From Burkholderiaceae bacterium (GTDB lineage Bacteria; Pseudomonadota; Gammaproteobacteria; Burkholderiales; Burkholderiaceae), in contig CANHMJ010000026.1 in assembly GCA_947461805.1 (NCBI GenBank), positions 1-14,657 of the forward strand: DNA of 14,657 nt. The letters run 5' to 3'. A program made the translations under genes and the position numbers. Shown here piece after piece: positions 6,371 to 12,366 of this stretch (position 1 is its first letter; the number at the start of each line of letters is the position of its first letter). The notes beneath the pieces are model-generated. The model was not told the DNA's origin, made no database searches, and saw only the letters and a list, made by a program, of their open reading frames with translations.

Positions 6371-7282
6371 ATGAGCCAAAACAATCTTACCGCTGAGCCA
6401 CTCAACGCATTACCGTTGGCCAAGCAATTGCAGCGGCGCCCTGATACCAATAAAGCCGACTCTGGGAAGGTGCTGTGTATTGGAGGAGCGATTGGCATGG
6501 CTGGTGCCCTCCTACTCTCAGCAAAATCAGCCCTGCACAGTGGAGCAGGTTACACCATGCTGTGTATGCTGGATAGCCATTCAGCGCACGCCCTCGCAGA
6601 GCAACCTGAGCTCATGATTGAGAGTGCTCAGGTGAGTAACCTGGCAGATGAACCCACTGCACACCTACAACGCCTTCAGCCCAATGTCATTGCGATCGGT
6701 CCTGGACTTGGATCCTCGCTACTAGCCAAAGCATGGTTAAGTGCAGTGTTGAGGGACTATGCAGTGGTGCCTTCGCTGGGCGCAATCGTGATTGATGCCG
6801 ATGCACTTAATTTAATTGCTGCAGATGATGCTTTAGGTGCTGCTCTGCAGAGTTGCGCCTTACCCTGCATCTTGACGCCCCACCCGGGTGAGGCAGGGCG
6901 TTTACTTCACAGCAGTAGCGCCGAAATTCAAGCTGATCGCATAGGCAGCCTTCGTGCGCTGGTGGCCTGGAGTAAGCACATTGTGATTTTGAAAGGCCAG
7001 CACACCTTACTTGGCTCACCCACCGAGGCAACTCAAATATGCAATCGCGGCAATCCAGGTCTGGCGATTGGTGGCACCGGGGATGTTTTAACTGGACTGA
7101 TTGCCTCCCTAGTGGCCCAAGGTATGGATAAGAAGCTCACCCCCTGGGAGGGCGCCTGTCTTGGCGTTGAAGTACATGCCCTAGCGGCCGATCGATTGCT
7201 CGTCCAATTGGGTGGGCCGATTGGTATGACCCCAAGCGAACTCATCCTGGAAATAAGACAGGTACTCAACGACCTGCTATAA
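6371..7282 (+). CDS. nnrD: ADP-dependent NAD(P)H-hydrate dehydratase
   Basis: 303 residues, ribokinase-like fold. Repairs damaged nicotinamide cofactors by dehydrating (S)-NAD(P)HX back to NAD(P)H with ADP (EC 4.2.1.136), in the cytoplasm. Seen: 'KADSGKVLCIGG' (28-39), 'AKSALHSGAGYTML' (51-64), 'VIAIGPGLG' (106-114), 'IVIDADALNLI' (139-149), TPHPGE (169-174), 'IVILKGQ' (204-210) and the nucleotide-binding signature NPGLAIGGTGDVLTG (228-242). It lacks the N-terminal epimerase (NnrE) domain found in fused NnrD-NnrE proteins, so the epimerase must be elsewhere. The frame is open back to 6200, but that would reach into the divergent beta-CASP gene and has no matching sequence; ATG at 6371 gives the usual length. 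No Shine-Dalgarno is seen. The transporter gene follows after seven bases. Confidence 0.93.
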   Translation: MSQNNLTAEPLNALPLAKQLQRRPDTNKADSGKVLCIGGAIGMAGALLLSAKSALHSGAGYTMLCMLDSHSAHALAEQPELMIESAQVSNLADEPTAHLQRLQPNVIAIGPGLGSSLLAKAWLSAVLRDYAVVPSLGAIVIDADALNLIAADDALGAALQSCALPCILTPHPGEAGRLLHSSSAEIQADRIGSLRALVAWSKHIVILKGQHTLLGSPTEATQICNRGNPGLAIGGTGDVLTGLIASLVAQGMDKKLTPWEGACLGVEVHALAADRLLVQLGGPIGMTPSELILEIRQVLNDLL

Positions 7283-7289
7283 AAGCGGC

Positions 7290-8249
7290 ATGTCTTTTTT
7301 TTCAAGCACAGAGCAGCGGCGACTTTACCTCACCGGCATCCTCATGGCCGGAGTGGGGTCGATCCTTTTTTCTGGCAAAGCCATCTTAATCAAGCTGGCC
7401 TATTCCTACGGAACAGACCCAGAGACCTTACTGGCATTGCGTATGATCTTTGCCCTGCCCCTATTTTGGTCACTCTACTTTTGGCAAGCGCGCAGTAAAC
7501 CGATGAGCCCTATATCTAGACTCGATACGCTCAAAGTATGCGGCCTCGGTTTTTTAGGCTACTTCTTATCCAGTTACCTCGATTTTTTGGGGCTACAGTA
7601 CATTTCCGTTGGGCTTGAGCGCATTATTTTGTACCTCACCCCGACCCTCGTTTTATTGATTTCTTTTTTTGTATTCAAGAAGCGGATCTCCCGAATTCAA
7701 TGGCTTGCCCTAATAACGGGCTACCTTGGCGTCACGCTGGTATTTATTCAGGATGTCGCTGTCCTCGGTAGCGATGCATGGCTGGGAATGGTCCTGGTTT
7801 TTGCTAGCGCCTGTGCCTATGCGGCCTATATGATTGGCTCCGGCGAGATGGTACGCCGAATTGGTAGTGTTCGCTTAGTCGTATTTGCTAGCTCTGCTTC
7901 AGCTGCGTGCAGCATTATTCAAATTCTGTTTTATAACCCGAGTGCCATTTTTACCCAAGCACCAGAAATTTATGGGCTGAGCATTATTAATGCCAGCATC
8001 TGCACCGTCATCCCAATGACGATGATCATGGTTGCCATCAATCGCCTTGGCTCACCTTTGGTGGCTCAATCTGGAATTGTTGGACCGATTGCCACCATTT
8101 TTATGGGCTGGCTAGTACTCTCCGAAACAATCAGCTTACTGCAGATTGGCGGCATGGTCATTGTTATGGCTGCCATGTGGCTACTCGTTAAAAATGATCC
8201 CACGGACAAAGCCATCTTAGCCAAATCGACCGAGGTGGATAGCCGCTGA
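7290..8249 (+). CDS. EamA (DMT superfamily) transporter, 10 membrane segments
   Basis: 319 residues. Inner-membrane drug/metabolite-type transporter with two EamA repeats. About ten hydrophobic segments can be counted, for example 'LTGILMAGVGSILFSGKAILI', 'LALRMIFALPLFWSLYF', 'VCGLGFLGYFLSSYLDFLGL', 'IILYLTPTLVLLISFFVF', 'WLALITGYLGVTLVFI', 'LGMVLVFASACAYAAYMI', 'LVVFASSASAACSIIQILF', 'INASICTVIPMTMIMVAI', 'VAQSGIVGPIATIFMGWLVL' and 'LLQIGGMVIVMAAMWLLV'. Family motifs include 'GLQYISVGLERIILYLTPTLV' after TM3 and 'SETISLLQIGG' before the last segment. The substrate cannot be inferred. ATG lies seven bases after the nnrD stop, so co-transcription is likely; there is no strong Shine-Dalgarno, suggesting translational coupling. 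Confidence 0.88.
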   Translation: MSFFSSTEQRRLYLTGILMAGVGSILFSGKAILIKLAYSYGTDPETLLALRMIFALPLFWSLYFWQARSKPMSPISRLDTLKVCGLGFLGYFLSSYLDFLGLQYISVGLERIILYLTPTLVLLISFFVFKKRISRIQWLALITGYLGVTLVFIQDVAVLGSDAWLGMVLVFASACAYAAYMIGSGEMVRRIGSVRLVVFASSASAACSIIQILFYNPSAIFTQAPEIYGLSIINASICTVIPMTMIMVAINRLGSPLVAQSGIVGPIATIFMGWLVLSETISLLQIGGMVIVMAAMWLLVKNDPTDKAILAKSTEVDSR

Positions 8250-8267
8250 GAACCGGCTTTGCGCTAT

Positions 8268-8276
8268 TGCTAAAAT
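8268..8276 (+). promoter_or_regulatory. Possible extended -10 element for the four-rhodanese gene
   Basis: TGCTAAAAT matches an extended -10 (TGN-TATAAT with one mismatch in the hexamer), 20 bases before the ATG at 8297 and just upstream of the ribosome site AAGGAT (8284-8289 region). No good -35 is present. Tentative; read-through from nnrD and the transporter is the alternative. Confidence 0.3.
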
Positions 8277-8296
8277 GAATTAGAAGGATAAATAAA

Positions 8297-9895
8297 ATGA
8301 CCGTAAACAATCAAGCAGTCGCACTCAAAAATTATGACTATGTTCGCGCCGCACTGCTAGAGCGCCGCGAAATTGCATTCTTAGACGTACGCGAAGAAGG
8401 CCCCCATGCAGAAGAGCACCCCCTGTTTGCCGCCAACTTTCCTCTCTCTCGAATCGAGTATGACGCCTATGCAAAGCTCCCTAGGCGTGATGTGCCTGTC
8501 GTGATCATCGATGAGGGCGAAGGATTTGCCGAGCTGGCTGCACAACGTCTGATTGTATTGGGGTATACCGATGTATCAATCTTCGAAGGTGGCATTCGGG
8601 CATGGGATGCGGCGGGTGGCGAATTGTTTCGGGATGTCAATGTGCCTAGCAAGTCCTTTGGTGAGCTCGTAGAGTCCAAGCGCCATACCCCATCCTTCTC
8701 AGCGGAAGAGGTCAAGCAACGCATCGATGCCAATGAAGACATGGTGGTACTGGATGTGCGTCGCTTTGATGAGTACAACACCATGAGCATCCCTACTGGG
8801 ATTAATGTTCCCGGTGCCGAGCTCGTTTTGCGTGTAAAGGAAATTGCGCCCAATTCCACAACCCAAATTATCGTGAATTGCGCCGGTAGAACACGCAGCA
8901 TATTAGGAACGCAATCCTTAATTAATGCAGGTATTCCAAACCCAGTGCATGCCTTACGTAATGGCACTATCGGTTGGAAGTTGGCGGGCCAAGCCTTGGA
9001 TGTCGGTCAAACCCGGCGCTTTGCCGATGTAGGGCCTGAAACCGCAGCAGAGGCGGCACAGCGGTCTCGCTCCGTCGCGGACCGAGCTAAAGTCAAACGC
9101 GCACAGTTAACTGAAGTAAAGCAGTGGCAGCAGCAGAGTGAGCGCACCAGCTACTTTTTTGATACCCGCACCCCAGAGGAATATGAAGCAGGACACCTTC
9201 CCGGCTTTCGTTCTGTTCCGGGCGGGCAGCTAGTACAAGAGACCGAAATGGTTGCACCCGTGCGGGGTGCTCGCATTGTCTTGGCTGACCCCAGTGGCGT
9301 TCGAGCTGACATGGCCGCATCGTGGCTTGCCCAAATGGCCTGGGATGTGTATGTAGTGGATGGCCTAGAGGCCCATGATTTAAGTGAGCGCGGACCTTGG
9401 AAAAATCCATTGCCCCCTTTGCCAAAAGTAGACTACATCGATGTAGCCGCTTTGGCTCAACTACAAGCATCGAATACAGAAGTACTGGTGATTGATTTCA
9501 GTACCCATGCCGTCTATGTTCGCGGCCATATTCCAGGGGCATGGTTTGCCCTCCGCTCTGAATTGGCGCAAGCATTGAAGTCAATACCAAGCGCAGCGCA
9601 TTATGTGTTAACGAGCACACCCCAGGAACTTGCCGTCTTCGCTGCCACTGAAATGCAAGCCCATTCGGGGAAGAAGGTATCTGTATTGCACGGTGGTAAT
9701 GCGGAATGGAGCAAGACTGGCCAGCCACTGGAGAAAGGCGAGACCCATCTCGCTTCACCTGCGCGCGATCGCTATAAACGCCCCTATGAAGGAACCAATA
9801 TTGGTCCTGAGGCAATGCAGGCCTACCTAGACTGGGAGTTCGGCTTGGTTGCTCAGCTGGCCAAAGATGGAACCCATCATTTCTGGGTTTTATAA
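8297..9895 (+). CDS. Four-domain rhodanese protein with one active-site cysteine
   Basis: 532 residues, probably cytoplasmic, made of four rhodanese-like folds in tandem. Domain 1 (about 12-115) has 'IAFLDVREEGPHAEEHPLF' and loop IIDEGEGFAE without Cys. Domain 2 (about 130-235) has 'VVLDVRRFDEYNTMSIPTGIN' and loop VNCAGRTRS with Cys195, the only likely persulfide-carrying residue. Domain 3 (about 265-365) has 'FFDTRTPEEYEAGHLPGF' and loop LADPSGVRAD without Cys. Domain 4 (about 378-480) has 'VLVIDFSTHAVYVRGHIPGA' and loop TSTPQELAV without Cys. The C-terminal 50 residues after it are extra. Such four-domain proteins occur in betaproteobacteria as sulfurtransferases of uncertain substrate, from memory sometimes near cysteine dioxygenase; no such gene is nearby here. 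The start ATG has an AAGGAT site seven to eight bases upstream. Confidence 0.9.
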   Translation: MTVNNQAVALKNYDYVRAALLERREIAFLDVREEGPHAEEHPLFAANFPLSRIEYDAYAKLPRRDVPVVIIDEGEGFAELAAQRLIVLGYTDVSIFEGGIRAWDAAGGELFRDVNVPSKSFGELVESKRHTPSFSAEEVKQRIDANEDMVVLDVRRFDEYNTMSIPTGINVPGAELVLRVKEIAPNSTTQIIVNCAGRTRSILGTQSLINAGIPNPVHALRNGTIGWKLAGQALDVGQTRRFADVGPETAAEAAQRSRSVADRAKVKRAQLTEVKQWQQQSERTSYFFDTRTPEEYEAGHLPGFRSVPGGQLVQETEMVAPVRGARIVLADPSGVRADMAASWLAQMAWDVYVVDGLEAHDLSERGPWKNPLPPLPKVDYIDVAALAQLQASNTEVLVIDFSTHAVYVRGHIPGAWFALRSELAQALKSIPSAAHYVLTSTPQELAVFAATEMQAHSGKKVSVLHGGNAEWSKTGQPLEKGETHLASPARDRYKRPYEGTNIGPEAMQAYLDWEFGLVAQLAKDGTHHFWVL

Positions 9896-9897
9896 GT

Positions 9898-9926
9898 AAA
9901 AACGCCACCCCGAGTTTAGGGTGGCG
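9898..9926 (-). terminator. Rho-independent terminator of the minus-strand phasin-like gene
   Basis: Perfect 8-bp stem CGCCACCC (9903-9910) with GGGTGGCG (9919-9926), extendable by pairing across the loop edge. On the minus strand it is followed by TTTTTACTT, so it terminates the gene ending at 9971. On the plus strand no T-run follows, though the hairpin could still protect the end of the four-rhodanese mRNA. Confidence 0.75.
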
Positions 9927-9970
9927 ATGACTGTATTGCTGGTTAAAAATCAGAACGAAAGACTAAAAAA

Positions 9971-10600
9971 TTAGGCTTTCTTTTTAGTGGCCTTTTTAAC
10001 AGCCTTTTTAGCGGTGGGTTTTTTTGCTGCAGCTCGTTTTGCTGGCGCTTTTTTAGCTGCCGCCTTTTTTGGTGCGGAAGACTTTGCGCTGCCAGCATTG
10101 CTCCGACTGGATAAGCTGCTGATATTTTTTTCAGCTGCTTCAGCTGCCTCATTAATAACGCGACGCCCTTCCTTGAATGCCTTTTCGCCAGCGCGCGACA
10201 GGTCACGCGCCACTTTGGCTAAATGTTCACCACCAGCAGGCATTTTTTTCTCGACGTCTTCGAGCCATCCAGAAAGCGATTCACGCGCCTTCTCTAAATA
10301 TTTTTCTGCCTCATCCGCAGCGTCATCGCCCATCTCACGCAGCATGCCCTTTACTTTTTTATGATACGTGTGCATACGATCAGCAGCAGCTTGAGTCGCT
10401 TCTTCCTGCAGAAGCTTCAAACTCTCAAGGTCGTTTTTGGCTGCTGTTTTAGCAAAGCGCAAGGCATGATCCATATTGTGCTTTAGCTCATTAGCGTGGT
10501 GCTCGCTCAATTGCTTCGCAGTATCGAGTAATTTATGCGACAGCGCAAACAGCTCTTTTGCTTTCTTATGCTGCCACTCTTGAATGTCGTGTTGGTTCAT
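9971..10600 (-). CDS. Phasin-like coiled-coil protein with histone-H1-like Lys/Ala tail
   Basis: 209 residues. Residues about 5-165 are almost entirely charged, amphipathic helix without Pro or Cys until PAGG (121-124), resembling phasins (polyhydroxyalkanoate granule surface proteins), e.g. 'HNMDHALRFAKTAAKNDLESLKLL'. Residues 173-209 form a strongly basic tail of Lys-Lys-Ala steps (15 Lys and one Arg in 37 residues), as in histone H1 or the C-terminus of Pseudomonas PhaF, which binds DNA and PHA granules. The combined architecture suggests a granule-nucleoid linker, by inference; a purely nucleoid-associated role is the alternative. ATG at 10600 is chosen over 10624 because GAGGA lies five bases before it. 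It has its own terminator and a candidate promoter and lies 84 bases downstream of the DUF2256 gene. Confidence 0.75.
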   Translation of the reverse strand: MNQHDIQEWQHKKAKELFALSHKLLDTAKQLSEHHANELKHNMDHALRFAKTAAKNDLESLKLLQEEATQAAADRMHTYHKKVKGMLREMGDDAADEAEKYLEKARESLSGWLEDVEKKMPAGGEHLAKVARDLSRAGEKAFKEGRRVINEAAEAAEKNISSLSSRSNAGSAKSSAPKKAAAKKAPAKRAAAKKPTAKKAVKKATKKKA

Positions 10601-10605
10601 TGCAG

Positions 10606-10610
10606 TCCTC
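10606..10610 (-). promoter_or_regulatory. Ribosome binding site fixing the phasin-like start
   Basis: GAGGA on the minus strand, five bases before ATG at 10600. The alternative ATG at 10624 has no comparable site, so the shorter 209-residue form is preferred. Confidence 0.7.
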
Positions 10611-10647
10611 AAAAAGGTATTCATGTCTGTATTGCTTCATGCATTAC

Positions 10648-10674
10648 TCTATACCGAATCAGGGTGGCTGCCAA
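10648..10674 (-). promoter_or_regulatory. Candidate promoter of the phasin-like gene
   Basis: Minus-strand TTGGCA (10674-10669) and TATAGA (10653-10648), 15 bases apart, which is short of the ideal 17. Predicted initiation near 10641 leaves a 40-base leader containing the GAGGA site. The -35 overlaps the palindrome at 10670-10682. Confidence 0.35.
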
Positions 10675-10682
10675 GCCTTGGC
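10670..10682. promoter_or_regulatory. Perfect palindrome GCCAAG-C-CTTGGC, possible operator
   Basis: A 6-bp inverted repeat around one base, overlapping the candidate -35 of the phasin-like gene and three bases past the DUF2256 stop. The one-base loop and lack of a T-run argue against a terminator, so a protein-binding site is more likely, if it is functional at all. Confidence 0.35.
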
Positions 10683-10684
10683 CA

Positions 10685-10849
10685 TTAGAGGGATGACGGT
10701 TTTTTGACAGCCTGCTTAGTTTGTCTGCAGCGATCAGAGCAATACTTCACCTCATCCCAGACCTTTTCCCACTTTTTTCGCCAATTAAAGGGTCTGCCAC
10801 AGCAAACGCAGTCTTTGCTTGGCAGATCGCTCTTCTTCCGCATTCCCAT
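10685..10849 (-). CDS. DUF2256 family small zinc-ribbon-like protein (54 residues)
   Basis: Short gene read directly from the minus strand: MGMRKKSDLPSKDCVCCGRP, then FNWRKKWEKVWDEVKYCSDR, then CRQTKQAVKKPSSL. This matches the DUF2256 pattern, with 'LPSKDC..CGRPF.WRKKW..VW.EVKYCS.RC' and a C-x2-C ... C-x3-C set (Cys14, Cys17, Cys37, Cys41) that probably binds one zinc. Function in the family is unknown. Start ATG at 10849, or the second ATG at 10843 (52 residues); neither has a strong Shine-Dalgarno. It begins 39 bases after the Old Yellow Enzyme stop on the same strand with no terminator between, so the two are probably co-transcribed. It is easily missed because it is under 60 residues, while an antisense frame (10704-10892) is longer but meaningless. 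Confidence 0.9.
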   Translation of the reverse strand: MGMRKKSDLPSKDCVCCGRPFNWRKKWEKVWDEVKYCSDRCRQTKQAVKKPSSL

Positions 10850-10888
10850 AGTTAGCCGGATTAAGCCTGTTGCACTGAAATACCGTAC

Positions 10889-11989
10889 TTAAAGACTAGG
10901 GTAATCGGTATAGCCTTTTTCATCGCCGCCATAAAAGCTAGCGCGATCGTATGGATTTAGCGCCGCAGCTTGCGCAAAGCGCTCAGCTAAATCGGGATTG
11001 GCGATGTAAATACGGCCATAGGCAATGGCATCAGCAAGGCCCGCTTCCAATGCTGCTTCGCCGGACTCTTTGGTATATCCACCGGCACTGATGAACTTGC
11101 CATGAAACGCTTTACGAAAGAGAGCCGATGTATTGGGTGCGGCCGTATCAACCTTGTCGTTACCGCCCGCATTAGTAGCGCGCGGCTCAATCATGTGCAG
11201 GTATGCCAGACCCAATGGGTTGAGCTTGTTGATGACAGCCGTAAAGAGGGTCAATGGATCGTTATCAGCAATGTCATTGAAACTGCCATAGGGTGATAAA
11301 CGAACACCAATCCGATCATATGAAAACACCTCACTGACGGTTTTCAATACCTCGATTAATAAGCGCAGGCGATTTTCAATCGAACCACCGTACTGATCGG
11401 TACGTTGATTGGTTTTATCTTGTAAGAATTGATCCAGCAAATAGCCATTGGCTGCATGGACTTCGATACCATCAAATCCGGCTTTTTTTGCATTGAGCGC
11501 TGCATTACGAAAATCAAGCAGTAGCTGTGCAATATCAACTTCACTCATGGCTTTTGGGGTTTCATAGTCGTGCAATTGCCAATCGGCGCCGTAGGTTTTA
11601 CCAGCAGGTGCTATTGCCGAAGGGGCGACAGGCAATCCTTCGTTTGCATGCAATGAGGAATGGGAAATGCGACCAACATGCCAGAGTTGCGACACAATCA
11701 AACCGCCCTTTACGTGTACTGCTGCAACAATTTCTTTCCAGGCTGCGGTTTGTGCTTCTGAATAAATCCCCGGTGTAGCTGGATAGCCTTTGCCTAAGGG
11801 GGAAATTTGCGTTGCTTCGGTGATGATCATGCCGGCACTCGCGCGCTGACTGTAATAAGTCTTGGCCTGAGGACTCGGCACATCGCCATCGATGGCGCGC
11901 ATGCGGGTCAGTGGCGCCATAACTAAGCGATTCTTGAGCGCCAGGGAGCCAAGTGAAACTGGGCTAAGAAGTTCTAAGGGGGTCGACAT
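10889..11989 (-). CDS. Old Yellow Enzyme family FMN-dependent alkene reductase
   Basis: 366 residues, single TIM-barrel OYE of the classical NemA/OYE1 type, cytoplasmic. Such enzymes use NADPH and FMN to reduce activated C=C bonds, nitro-esters or other electrophiles. Seen: 'LKNRLVMAPLTRMRA' (18-32, Thr28 near FMN), 'IITEATQISPLGKGYP', 'QLWHVGRISH' (101-110), the substrate-binding His178/Asn181 pair and Tyr183 in 'EVHAANGYLLDQFL', 'NQRTDQYGGSIENR' (194-207), 'GVRLSPYG', and the late FMN phosphate loop 'ADAIAYGRIYIANPDL'. The His/Asn pair is as in yeast OYE1 rather than the His/His of enterobacterial NemA. The frame extends to 12040, but ATG at 11989 has AAAGGAAG five bases upstream (11995-12002) and the family N-terminus. 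It is divergent from the rubredoxin gene. Confidence 0.92.
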   Translation of the reverse strand: MSTPLELLSPVSLGSLALKNRLVMAPLTRMRAIDGDVPSPQAKTYYSQRASAGMIITEATQISPLGKGYPATPGIYSEAQTAAWKEIVAAVHVKGGLIVSQLWHVGRISHSSLHANEGLPVAPSAIAPAGKTYGADWQLHDYETPKAMSEVDIAQLLLDFRNAALNAKKAGFDGIEVHAANGYLLDQFLQDKTNQRTDQYGGSIENRLRLLIEVLKTVSEVFSYDRIGVRLSPYGSFNDIADNDPLTLFTAVINKLNPLGLAYLHMIEPRATNAGGNDKVDTAAPNTSALFRKAFHGKFISAGGYTKESGEAALEAGLADAIAYGRIYIANPDLAERFAQAAALNPYDRASFYGGDEKGYTDYPSL

Positions 11990-12011
11990 ACATGCTTCCT
12001 TTGCGTAAATG

Positions 12012-12040
12012 AATAAACCAAACAAATCTGATCGTAACAA
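12012..12040 (-). promoter_or_regulatory. Candidate sigma-70 promoter of the Old Yellow Enzyme gene
   Basis: Minus-strand TTGTTA (12040-12035) and TTTATT (12017-12012) with a 17-base spacer, four of six matches each. Initiation near 12005 would give a leader of about 15 bases that just contains the AAAGGAAG ribosome site. Confidence 0.4.
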
Positions 12041-12111
12041 GAATGGTGCTTGTCTGCATACCGCAGCAAAGACTGGTATTTAAGGGTACTCCATTAAGCC
12101 ATGTATTCTGT

Positions 12112-12126
12112 ATGCCTAAATGGCAT
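12112..12126. promoter_or_regulatory. Palindrome ATGCC-TAAAT-GGCAT before the rubredoxin gene, possible operator
   Basis: Perfect 5-bp inverted repeat with five-base spacer, centred 34 bases before the rubredoxin ATG and about 130 bases from the divergent Old Yellow Enzyme start. Its position, about where a rubredoxin transcript could begin, fits an operator. It does not match the NsrR, FNR, NorR or OxyR consensus as I know them. Confidence 0.35.
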
Positions 12127-12141
12127 TTCTGGTTAAAGATA

Positions 12142-12147
12142 AAGGGA
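12142..12147 (+). promoter_or_regulatory. Ribosome binding site fixing the rubredoxin start
   Basis: AAGGGA five bases before ATG at 12153. The in-frame ATGs at 12120 and 12147 have no usable site upstream, and the second overlaps this one, so the 54-residue form is chosen. Confidence 0.7.
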
Positions 12148-12152
12148 TGATT

Positions 12153-12317
12153 ATGAAAACGTGGCAATGCATTGTGTGTGGATTTATATACGACGAAGCC
12201 AAAGGCCTTCCAGAGGATGGGATTGCGCCAGGCACCGTGTGGGCCGATGTTCCAGCGAACTGGGAATGCCCCGATTGTGGCGTGTCCAAGTCCGACTTTG
12301 AAATGGTACAAATTTAA
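12153..12317 (+). CDS. Rubredoxin
   Basis: 54 residues, the classical rubredoxin length. A single iron atom is held by four cysteines in two knuckles: C6-IV-C9-G and C39-PD-C42-G. The conserved core MKTWQCIVCGFIYDEAKG, 'GIAPGT.W.DVP..W.CPDCG..KSDFE' is complete. It is a small cytoplasmic one-electron carrier. The rubredoxin reductase gene follows after 49 bases with no terminator hairpin between (only a T-run without a stem), then the truncated hemoglobin gene, so the carrier probably passes electrons within this set. Partners elsewhere, such as an alkane hydroxylase, cannot be excluded, but none is encoded here. Confidence 0.96.
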   Translation: MKTWQCIVCGFIYDEAKGLPEDGIAPGTVWADVPANWECPDCGVSKSDFEMVQI

Positions 12318-12352
12318 ACTGCTTTTTTTAGTGCGCCACCATGATATCGATT

Positions 12353-12359
12353 AAAGGAG
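12353..12359 (+). promoter_or_regulatory. Strong ribosome site deciding a TTG start for the reductase
   Basis: AAAGGAG seven bases before TTG at 12367. No in-frame ATG lies near, so the TTG start of the rubredoxin-reductase-type gene is well supported. Confidence 0.75.
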
Positions 12360-12366
12360 CATCGCT

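Noticed and set aside
8467..8967. 166-residue minus-strand frame inside the four-rhodanese gene
   Set aside because: It is antisense to a well-supported multi-domain gene, with no ribosome site or family resemblance.
9903..9926. Terminator for the plus-strand four-rhodanese gene
   Set aside because: No T-run follows the hairpin on the plus strand; the T-run is on the minus-strand side, so I assigned it to the phasin-like gene.
10704..10892. 62-residue plus-strand frame in the DUF2256 region
   Set aside because: It is the antisense shadow of the DUF2256 gene, which has a complete conserved motif set on the minus strand.
12026..12045. FNR-like site CTGAT-CGTA-ACAAG upstream of the rubredoxin gene
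   Set aside because: Three of the ten defined positions of TTGAT-N4-ATCAA differ, including ones usually essential, so it is not better than chance in AT-rich DNA.
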